Shown here: positions 30,611 through 37,190 of the stretch, in pieces
Position numbering within the stretch: position 1 is the first letter of the stretch
Layout: the number at the start of each line of letters is the position of its first letter
From: an uncultured Haloferula sp.
GTDB taxonomy: Bacteria; Verrucomicrobiota; Verrucomicrobiae; Verrucomicrobiales; Akkermansiaceae
DNA: 37,190 bases
Direction: 5' to 3'
Assembly: GCA_946885645.1 (NCBI GenBank)
Contig: CAMPGU010000009.1
Span: 1-37,190, forward strand
Made by a program: the position numbers and the translations under genes
Notes under the pieces: model-generated
Database searches by the model: none
The model's input: the letters and a program-made list of their open reading frames with translations, nothing else
What the model was told of the DNA's origin: nothing

Positions 30611-33600
30611 ATGCGCCTTTTCCGCCTGATTCTCCCGCTCCTGTTGCTCGGAGCGCTCGCAGTTTTGGCCCAGCAGGGAACCAGGCGCGAGCCCCGGCGG
30701 CTGGAGGTGCTTTTCTTCGGGGATGATGCCTACCACCACCCCCTGGAGCGTTACCGGATCTTCAAGGAGGTCAGCGGAAACCGGGGCATCAATCTCAGCT
30801 ACGAAAAGAGCATGGCCGCGCTGACGCCGGAGAATCTGGCAAAGTACGACCTGCTCCTGGTTTACGCGAATCATCAGGAGATCACCACGGCACAGATGGC
30901 TGCCCTGAAGGGCTTCGTCGAGCAGGGCGGGGGGCTCGTGCCGGTGCATTGCGGGTCGGCCTGCTTCAAGAAGACGGACGCCTATGTGGATTTGGTCGGC
31001 GGCCAGATCGAAGGTCACGGGGAGGGCACCTTTACCGCCCGCGTGGTGGAGCCGGAGCACCCGGCGATGAAAGGGTACCAGCCCTTTGAGACCTGGGACG
31101 AGACTTACCGTCATCACCGCCTGTCAAAGGACATCACCGTGCTCCAGCGGAACGGCGAAGAGCCGTGGACCTGGGTGCGTACGCAGGGGAAAGGGCGGGT
31201 CTTCTACACCGCCCACGGCCACGACGAGCGCTGCTGGATCCAGGAAGGCTTCCACGAGCTGCTGGAGCGGGGCCTCCGCTGGGCGGCAGGGGAGAACGTG
31301 TCGCTGATCGATCTGCCCGAGCTGGAATACAAGGTGCCGATGCTGCCCGGCCGCTACGAGACGAAGCTGCCGGTGCCCAAGGTCCAGCAGCCGCTTTCGC
31401 CGGAGGACTCGATGAAGCGCGCGCAGGTCCCCGCCGGTTTCGAGCTCTCCCTCTTCGCCGCGGAACCGGACATCGAGCACCCGATCGCGATCACCTGGGA
31501 CCACAAGGGGCGCCTGTGGGTGGTGGAAACGCTCGACTATCCGAACGGCCTCACGACCGGCGACAGGGGCCGGGACCGCCTGAAGATCTGCGAGGATACG
31601 GATGGCGATGGCAGGGCGGACAAGTTCACGGTCTTTGCCACCGGTCTCTCGCTGGCGACCTCCGCGGTGCATGTGAAGGGCGGCGTGATCGTCAGCGACG
31701 GCCCGCGCATGCTTTTCCTAACAGATACGGACGGCGATGACAGGGCGGACGAGCGGAAGGTGCTCTTCGAGGGCTTCAAGATGCACGACACCCACGCGGG
31801 TGTCTCGAATCTCCGCTACGGCTTCGACGGCTGGATCTACGGCACGGTCGGCTACGCGGGCTTCGAGGGCACCGTGGGCGGCCGTACGGTGAAGTTCGAC
31901 ACCGGCGTCTTCCGTTTCCTGCCGGATGGCTCGCAGTTGGAGTTCGTCGGGAAAACCTCGAACAACACCTGGGGCCTCGGCTTCACCGAGCAATTCGATG
32001 TCCTCGGCTCGACCGCGAATCGCCAACCGAGCTGGCAAGTCGTCGGCGATGGCGGGCCGGTGCACCGGTCGGACCGGGGTACGCGGATCTTCCCGATCAC
32101 GCTCGATGTGCAGGGCTCGGACGGGTGGGATCCCCCGGTGGAAGTCCTCGGTGATGGACGTATCCGGGCAAAGTCGCGGCACTACACGGCCGCGGCGGGC
32201 CACGGTCTCTACACCGCCCGGGCCTTTCCGGAAAGCTGGCGGAATCGCAGCGCCTTCGTCTGCGAGCCGACCGGCCATCTCGTTTCCACCGGCCGCCTGC
32301 GCACGGACAACGCGGATTTCATCGCGGAATTCGCGGGCGAAAATCTCTACGCCAGCTCCGATGCCTGGTCCGCCCCGGTGGCCGCGGAGACGGGGCCGGA
32401 CGGCGCGGTGTGGATCTCGGATTGGTACAATATCATCGTCCAGCATCTGCGGCCCGGCGCGCCTTTCGAGCAGACGAAAGTCGAGCGCGGCGCCGGCTCC
32501 GCCTATCTCACCCCTTTGCGTGAAAAGCCGATGGGACGCATCTACCGGGTCTTCCCGCGGGGTTCGCGGCTACATGGCGATACGGCGCTCGATCCTGCCG
32601 ATCCGGAGGGGCTGCTGAAGGGCCTGGAGCACCCCTCGCTGACCGTGCGCCTGCATGCGCAGCGGCTGATCATCGAGCGGGGGAAAGACGATCTCGTTTC
32701 CGCGCTCAAGGAGGCGGCGCGGGGTGATGGCGGCATCCACGCGCTCTACTCGCTCGCCGGGCTCGGCTACTTCGGGCGCGATCCTGCCGAAGGTGGCCCG
32801 TTCCTTTCGGACATGCTCGCCCATCCTTCGCCCGCGCTGCGGCGTACCGCACTTGCCCTTTGGCCGGCGGAGCAAAAGTGCGGCTTCGATCCGCTCGCGG
32901 AAACGGATCCATTCGTGATCCGGGAGTGGCTGCTGCTGGCCGCCCGCATGCCCGCGGAGGAGGCTCTGGGTCGCAAGCTGCGCGATTGGCACCGCAAGCA
33001 GCAGCACCTGCGCCGCGGGGAGGTGCTGGACCGCTGCTTCGCCGCCGCCGCGGCCCGGCACTCCACCGGCTTTCTCCTCGCATCGCTGGAAACCCCGCCC
33101 GATCCCTCGGTGCTGAAGGAGCGCATCTACCCTGCGGCAATCCGGGCTTTCGCCGAAAGCCGTTCCCCGCAGATCCTCGCGCTCCTGGAGAAGGATGGCA
33201 CCCCTCTGGGGGAAGCCCTCCGGAGGGCCGTGGAAGATCGGCAGGTAAAGAAGAAGCACAACCCGCGCGCGGCACGGCTCGCGCGCGGGGAGGCGATCTA
33301 CGACCGCACCTGCGCGGCCTGCCACCAGCGCGGCGGCACCGGTGTGGACGGTGCCTTCCCGCCTCTCGACGGCAACGCCCGCGTGGCCGGGAAACCCGAA
33401 GCTTTGATAAAGATCGTCCTCCACGGCATGAGCGGACCGGTGGAAGTGCCCGGTAAGCCTACCGTGAATTCCCTGATGCCGCCGGTTGTCGGGCTGACCG
33501 ATGCCGAAATCGCCGACGTCCTGACCTTCGTGCGGCACGCTTGGTCGACCGATGCCGCGCCGGTGAATGCCGCCGCCGTTTCAGAGATCCGGACAGCCAC

Positions 33601-33643
33601 GAAAACACGGCAAACGCCATGGACGGCGGCAGAGATCGACTGA
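30611..33643 (+). CDS. ThuA - PVC-type dehydrogenase - HEAT - cytochrome c fusion protein
   Basis: The ATG at 30611 gives 1010 residues with a signal peptide (MRLFRLILPLLLLGALAVLA). Domain order: a ThuA-like flavodoxin/GATase fold at about 30-235 (RRLEVLFFGDDAYHH, then VEQGGGLVPVHCGSACF), then a membrane-bound-dehydrogenase-type beta-propeller at about 270-620 (AGFELSLFAAEPDIEHPIAI, with two DTDGDxRAD calcium-like loops). A HEAT-like helical region follows at about 655-870. The C-terminal c-type cytochrome has CAACH at 901-905 and the probable distal Met956 in NSLMPPVVGL. This layout is characteristic of Planctomycetes and Verrucomicrobia. ThuA-family proteins act on 3-keto sugars, and the propeller plus haem suggests periplasmic oxidation of a sugar or alcohol with electrons passed to haem (inference). 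It diverges from leuA. Confidence 0.93.
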   Translation: MRLFRLILPLLLLGALAVLAQQGTRREPRRLEVLFFGDDAYHHPLERYRIFKEVSGNRGINLSYEKSMAALTPENLAKYDLLLVYANHQEITTAQMAALKGFVEQGGGLVPVHCGSACFKKTDAYVDLVGGQIEGHGEGTFTARVVEPEHPAMKGYQPFETWDETYRHHRLSKDITVLQRNGEEPWTWVRTQGKGRVFYTAHGHDERCWIQEGFHELLERGLRWAAGENVSLIDLPELEYKVPMLPGRYETKLPVPKVQQPLSPEDSMKRAQVPAGFELSLFAAEPDIEHPIAITWDHKGRLWVVETLDYPNGLTTGDRGRDRLKICEDTDGDGRADKFTVFATGLSLATSAVHVKGGVIVSDGPRMLFLTDTDGDDRADERKVLFEGFKMHDTHAGVSNLRYGFDGWIYGTVGYAGFEGTVGGRTVKFDTGVFRFLPDGSQLEFVGKTSNNTWGLGFTEQFDVLGSTANRQPSWQVVGDGGPVHRSDRGTRIFPITLDVQGSDGWDPPVEVLGDGRIRAKSRHYTAAAGHGLYTARAFPESWRNRSAFVCEPTGHLVSTGRLRTDNADFIAEFAGENLYASSDAWSAPVAAETGPDGAVWISDWYNIIVQHLRPGAPFEQTKVERGAGSAYLTPLREKPMGRIYRVFPRGSRLHGDTALDPADPEGLLKGLEHPSLTVRLHAQRLIIERGKDDLVSALKEAARGDGGIHALYSLAGLGYFGRDPAEGGPFLSDMLAHPSPALRRTALALWPAEQKCGFDPLAETDPFVIREWLLLAARMPAEEALGRKLRDWHRKQQHLRRGEVLDRCFAAAAARHSTGFLLASLETPPDPSVLKERIYPAAIRAFAESRSPQILALLEKDGTPLGEALRRAVEDRQVKKKHNPRAARLARGEAIYDRTCAACHQRGGTGVDGAFPPLDGNARVAGKPEALIKIVLHGMSGPVEVPGKPTVNSLMPPVVGLTDAEIADVLTFVRHAWSTDAAPVNAAAVSEIRTATKTRQTPWTAAEID

Positions 33644-33666
33644 AATTCTCTCAAGGAGCGCCTTCC

Positions 33667-33760
33667 TCAAGGAGCGCCGGCGTCCCGCCGGTGTTCTTTC
33701 CTCTATCACGGGAGACGGCGGGGCCGATGCAATCACCGGCGGGACGCCGGCGCTCCTTGA
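33667..33760. repeat. REP-like inverted repeat with 27-bp perfect arms
   Basis: Arms 33667-33693 and 33734-33760 are perfect inverted copies of 27 bp around a 40-bp spacer. Each arm contains its own palindrome, CCGGCGGGACGCCGG, so each can fold alone or with the other. It lies 23 bp after the ThuA/cytochrome gene. The form is that of a repetitive extragenic palindromic pair; genome-wide recurrence cannot be tested here. Confidence 0.8.
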
Positions 33761-33836
33761 AGGAAAGGCTCCTTAAGGGAAAGGCTCCTTGAGGGAAAGG
33801 CTTCTTGAGGAAGACGCTCCTTGAAGAGGGGCTCCG
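33752..33836 (+). repeat. Five-unit 16-bp tandem array
   Basis: Consensus GCTCCTTGAGGGAAAG, at 33752-33767, 33768-33783, 33784-33799, 33800-33815 and 33816-33831, plus a partial GCTCC. The first unit overlaps the right arm of the inverted repeat, and an inverted CAAGGAGC also occurs twice just left of the left arm (33652-33675). The array thus grew from the end of the REP-like element. Confidence 0.85.
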
Positions 33837-34047
33837 GCATATCTGGTTTGACCCGCATTCCCCGCAGATGGATGGTCCCGGCGTGTTCCTGCCACCCAAA
33901 AGATCGTCGTGGATCGTCCGGACGGACTCCGTGAGGACGAGCAAGTTTTCCAGCGCGGATGCCGCCGAGGAGGAGATCTTCGAGGATCTCGATGCGCCCT
34001 TGGAACGTTCTCCGGCGGCGCAAGCACCTCCGGCGGGGGAAGCGGCC
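33837..34047. other. Spacer before the FAD oxidase with low-quality open frames
   Basis: This 211-bp stretch is open in the oxidase frame and in two minus-strand frames, but none resembles a protein I recognise. The oxidase family normally starts near residue 1 of the call at 34066. It may be 5' UTR, an N-terminal extension, or a decayed remnant. Confidence 0.4.
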
Positions 34048-34065
34048 TTGATCCCGATCGACGAG

Positions 34066-35430
34066 ATGGCGGTCGAGCTGTCAGCCCTGCTGGGACCGGG
34101 GAAGGTTTCCGTGCGTCCGGCGGATCTGGAGAGCCATGCGGCGGACAAGTGGTACGCGCGCGAGTTGCCGGACATCGTGGTCTTCGCGGAGTCGGCCCAG
34201 GATGTTTCCAAGACGCTGCGCTTCGCCAGCGGGCGGGGCGTACCGGTCACTACCCGCGGGGCGGGCATCGGTTATGTCGGCGGCTGCGTGCCGGTGGAGG
34301 GCGGGATCGTCCTTTCGGTGGCGCGGATGAAGAAGATCCTGGAGGTGAACCCCGCGGACGGCGTGGCGGTGGTGCAGCCGGGGGTCATCACGGTGGAGCT
34401 GCAAAAAGCGGCTCGCGCGCTCGGCTGGGATTACCCGCCGGATCCGGCTTCGCTGAAGGAGTGCTCGATCGGCGGCAATATCGCCACGAATGCCGGCGGC
34501 CCCCGTTGCCTGAAGTACGGCGTCACCCGTAGCTATGTCCTCGGCCTGGAAGTCGTGCTGGCCGACGGCCGCGTGATGCGCTGCGGAGGCCGGGTGCACA
34601 AGAACAAGACCGGCTTCGACCTGTGCGGGCTCTTCACCGGTTCGGAAGGCATGCTCGGCGTGGTGACGGAGATCACCCTGCGTTTGATCCCGAAGCCTCC
34701 GGCGCGGGCGATGCTCGCGGCGGTCTTCGCCGGCTTCCCCGCGGCGGCCGAAGCGGTACAGGAAATCCTTAATCACGGCCATCTTCCTTCCGCCCTCGAA
34801 ATCACCGATAGCTTCACGCTGGCGGCCGCGCGGAAGCGCCTGGGCACCGACAAGCTCCCGGCAGGCGAGGCCCACCTGATCGTCGAGATCGACGGGCGTC
34901 CCGCGGCGGTGGAGAGCGAGATCAAGGAGATCGATGCCTTGCTGCGGAAACTCGGAGCCCTGCGGGTGGATCTCGCGGCCGACGAGGCGGCGTGCGAGGA
35001 AATCTGGCAGCTCCGGCGGGAGTTTTCTTATTCGCTGCGTGATACCGGCCTTACCAAGCTGAACGAAGATATCGTGGTGCCGAGATCGAAGCTTGTCGAT
35101 CTGGTGGAGTTCGCGCGGCGGCTGGAGGAGGATACCGGCATTCCCGTCGCCTGCTTCGGGCATGCGGGCGACGGAAACATCCACACCAACCTGATGGTGG
35201 CCGGCTTCGAAGATCCCGCCACCCGGGCGAAAGCGGAGGAGGCGCTGGACCAGCTTTTCGCGTGGGTGCTCGATCACGGCGGGGCCATCACGGGCGAGCA
35301 CGGCGTCGGCCTCGCGAAAAAACCATGGATTCGCCAGGCGCTGGGAGAAGTGAACTTCGACGTGCATCAGGCGCTGAAAGAAGCGCTCGATCCACAAGGG
35401 ATTCTCAATCCCGGGAAGTTCCTCGACTAG
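34066..35430 (+). CDS. FAD-linked 2-hydroxyacid oxidase (GlcD / D-lactate dehydrogenase family)
   Basis: With the ATG at 34066 the product is 454 residues (TTG at 34048 is an alternative, 460); the frame is open back to 33805, but that lead is unlike the family. The PCMH-type FAD-binding domain has VPVTTRGAGIGYVGGCVP and CSIGGNIATNAGG, followed by KYGVTRSYVLGLEVVLADG. The C-terminal FAD-oxidase domain has FGHAGDGNIHTN (His366 region) and ITGEHGVGLAKK (His412). These are hallmarks of glycolate oxidase subunit GlcD and related D-2-hydroxyacid dehydrogenases. Partner subunits GlcE and GlcF are not in the window, so a single-subunit D-lactate or glycolate dehydrogenase is possible. Its stop is 8 bp from the convergent TPR-like gene. 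Confidence 0.93.
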   Translation: MAVELSALLGPGKVSVRPADLESHAADKWYARELPDIVVFAESAQDVSKTLRFASGRGVPVTTRGAGIGYVGGCVPVEGGIVLSVARMKKILEVNPADGVAVVQPGVITVELQKAARALGWDYPPDPASLKECSIGGNIATNAGGPRCLKYGVTRSYVLGLEVVLADGRVMRCGGRVHKNKTGFDLCGLFTGSEGMLGVVTEITLRLIPKPPARAMLAAVFAGFPAAAEAVQEILNHGHLPSALEITDSFTLAAARKRLGTDKLPAGEAHLIVEIDGRPAAVESEIKEIDALLRKLGALRVDLAADEAACEEIWQLRREFSYSLRDTGLTKLNEDIVVPRSKLVDLVEFARRLEEDTGIPVACFGHAGDGNIHTNLMVAGFEDPATRAKAEEALDQLFAWVLDHGGAITGEHGVGLAKKPWIRQALGEVNFDVHQALKEALDPQGILNPGKFLD

Positions 35431-35438
35431 CCGCTCGA

Positions 35439-37190
35439 TCACTCTCCGGCCGGTGCGGCGGCAATCCGTTTCACGTCGGTAGAGCTGCCGTAGCCGGTGG
35501 CGAGTTGTTCGATCTCCAGCCAGATCTCCTGATCGGAGGAAGACATCTTCTCATAGAGCGGCCGGGTCCTCTCCAGAAAGGCGAGCCCTTCCTCGTAAGC
35601 CGCCTGGCGGTCGCTGCGCGCCCCCTCCTTGGCGGGCGCGTGGCGGGCCCATGAAAGCTGCATCCAGGCGCGCATGGCTGGATTTGCGACACGCGGGAGG
35701 GCTTCGTGCTCGCGCCACACGCGCTCGTGGGCGGCGAGCGCTTCCGGAATCATGTTTCGTTCCTGATAAGAGCCGCCGAGTGCCACCCGGACCTCCGGGA
35801 CGTAGCGGTGGAAGCCCGAATCGTGGGCGAGGTAGAGTTCGGCGCTGTCCCCGGCACCCGCGAAATCGCCGGCCTTCATCTTCGTCATGACGAGCCAGTA
35901 AAGGGCATCCTCCTTCACCGATCCCTCCGGGGACCCGGCGAAGACGGCCTCCAGATCGTTGATGGCACCTTCACGTTCGTCCTTGCTGCCCTCCGCCAGC
36001 ACGCTCGCCTTCCCCAGGAGCGCGGCGAAGTGGAGGGTCGTGTCCCCGCGGCCGAGCACTTCCTCGTAGTAAGGCAAGGCCTGGCGCGGCGCGGAGGTTT
36101 TCGAGCGCAGGAAGTCGCCCGTGCGGACCAGCACGTCCACCGGCAGATCCTTCGGCTCGAACTCGCTTTTGATCTCTTGGAACAGCTCCTTCATCAGGGC
36201 GTCCGCCTTCGCCTTCGCGGCCTCGTCTCCTTGTCCGAGCTGGTCCTGAACCACCCCGATCACGGCGATCTTGAGCAGGCAGCGGGTGGGCTTGTCATCC
36301 GGGCGGAGGCCGGGAAAATCGCGGAAGTGCTGGTGGAGCGCGCCGATCCCGTTCTTCGCCGCATAGAGGCGCGCATACTCGCGGATCAAGGGCTCGAGAG
36401 AGTCGTCCGGCTTCGCGATCGCATCGGTGATCGAAACGCGCAGGCGCTCCAGAGCTTCCTCGCCACGCCCGGCCTGCTCGAGGATCGACGGCTGGAGGAG
36501 ACTGATCCTCGCGCGGACGGAGGCGACCTCCGCGCACTCTTTCCAGAAGCGGTCGCAGTAGCCCGCCGCTTCCTTCGCGCGTTCCTTTCCGCCCGCGGAG
36601 AGCAAGGAGACCAGCCGGAAGATCGCTTCGGCCGCCACCGCCCGGTCGGCGGCCCCTTCCGCTTGCGCCAGCGATTGCTTGTAGCAGGCCTCCGCTTCGC
36701 GCGGCTTGCCCGCCTTGAGCAGGAGATCGCCCTTGAGACCGAGCGCCGGGCCGATCACCGCCGCGCCGGGAAATTCCTTCTCCAGCCTGCCGATCTTCTC
36801 AAATGCCGCGGCATCCTCCGCCTTGGCGGCATGGCATGCGGCCCGGTCCAGCAGAGCGAGCGGGAGGTAGGGATTCGCTGCGGCGTCCGGATATTTCGCG
36901 GCAAAGGCATCCAGCAGCCTTGCGCCCTCGTCCCATTGTTCCAGGCCGGTGCGCCCGGCCGCTTGGAAGTACAGGGATGCCTGCGCGAAGCGGCTCTGCG
37001 GATAGAGGGCCGCGTGCCGGTCGAGCAGGGGCAGGGCCTCATCGAGACGGCCGGATTGGTGGAAACTCGCCCCCAGGACATGCAGGCAGGCGTCGTGATC
37101 CTGCGAGCCCTCGACGAGCTTGGGCAGGAGATCCGCGGCGATCCCGATGCACGCGGCGTGATTGCCCGCCTGGAAGAGCGAGAGCAGCAT
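35439..37190 (-). CDS. TPR-like repeat protein, partial (N-terminus outside window)
   Basis: 584 codons (583 residues plus the stop) are visible and the frame is open to the right edge. The Met at 37190 is only the edge codon, so the true start is very likely outside. The visible part is helical tetratricopeptide-like sequence: SGRLDEALPLLDRHAALYPQ, GKPREAEACYKQSLAQAEGA, GRGEEALERL, and APRQALPYYEEVLGRGDTTL. It ends in a short Ala-rich tail. It is probably a scaffold protein of the periplasm or envelope, as many long TPR proteins in this phylum are, but no signal can be checked. No enzymatic motif is seen. Confidence 0.85.
   Translation of the reverse strand: MLLSLFQAGNHAACIGIAADLLPKLVEGSQDHDACLHVLGASFHQSGRLDEALPLLDRHAALYPQSRFAQASLYFQAAGRTGLEQWDEGARLLDAFAAKYPDAAANPYLPLALLDRAACHAAKAEDAAAFEKIGRLEKEFPGAAVIGPALGLKGDLLLKAGKPREAEACYKQSLAQAEGAADRAVAAEAIFRLVSLLSAGGKERAKEAAGYCDRFWKECAEVASVRARISLLQPSILEQAGRGEEALERLRVSITDAIAKPDDSLEPLIREYARLYAAKNGIGALHQHFRDFPGLRPDDKPTRCLLKIAVIGVVQDQLGQGDEAAKAKADALMKELFQEIKSEFEPKDLPVDVLVRTGDFLRSKTSAPRQALPYYEEVLGRGDTTLHFAALLGKASVLAEGSKDEREGAINDLEAVFAGSPEGSVKEDALYWLVMTKMKAGDFAGAGDSAELYLAHDSGFHRYVPEVRVALGGSYQERNMIPEALAAHERVWREHEALPRVANPAMRAWMQLSWARHAPAKEGARSDRQAAYEEGLAFLERTRPLYEKMSSSDQEIWLEIEQLATGYGSSTDVKRIAAAPAGE

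Noticed and set aside
33733..34268. Minus-strand frames over the REP element and FAD oxidase start
   Set aside because: They are Ser/Arg-rich, include translated tandem repeat units and overlap the conserved start of the oxidase in antisense.

Overview
The window is GC-rich chromosomal DNA from a member of the Verrucomicrobiota, most like the Verrucomicrobiaceae (Luteolibacter/Haloferula type). This is inferred from gene content. Families typical of Planctomycetes and Verrucomicrobia sit together here: Tat-exported Gfo/Idh/MocA oxidoreductases, a tandem DUF1080 protein, a ThuA/PVC-dehydrogenase/cytochrome c fusion, an SHD1-like plus C39-like protease, and a very long autotransporter-strand repeat protein. 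GUG starts are frequent and Shine-Dalgarno sites are mostly absent. No rRNA, tRNA, CRISPR array, IS transposase or phage module was seen.

Positions 1-10.4 kb hold secreted and sugar-related genes. A minus-strand run contains a Tat-exported oxidoreductase, an FGE-fold lipoprotein and a secreted propeller-like protein cut by the window edge. Diverging from it is a plus-strand pair: a NupG-like MFS transporter and a second Tat-exported oxidoreductase. A further minus-strand run holds a cytosolic oxidoreductase, a two-domain DUF1080 protein and a C39-like protease. The set resembles a module for oxidised (3-keto) glycosides, but no substrate can be read from the sequence.

Positions 10.5-14.5 kb hold a 64-residue four-cysteine protein behind a pair of identical-format 17-bp palindromes (Fur-like architecture), an unrecognised protein with a faint HemS/ChuX resemblance, release factor 3 (prfC), a DEDD exonuclease-like protein and a 36-residue membrane peptide. 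Positions 14.5-21.2 kb hold the 1597-residue repeat protein and a tryptophan-halogenase-family flavoprotein, separated by an AT-rich spacer with two perfect palindromes.

Positions 21.7-30.5 kb are housekeeping: coaC, gmk, an M3 oligopeptidase, a Nudix hydrolase, recJ, a YbaK-family protein and leuA. Two regulatory or RNA-level features stand out. Upstream of leuA is a 21-codon reading frame with eight leucine codons, a strong candidate for an attenuation leader peptide. Downstream of leuA are two tandem copies of a roughly 212-bp unit, each ending in an intrinsic terminator on the leuA strand.

Positions 30.6-37.2 kb hold the ThuA/dehydrogenase/cytochrome c fusion, a REP-like inverted repeat joined to a 16-bp tandem array, a GlcD-type FAD oxidase and a TPR-like protein cut by the right edge. 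The most original signals are noncoding: the leucine leader, the twin operator palindromes, the duplicated terminator units and the REP/tandem-repeat composite.
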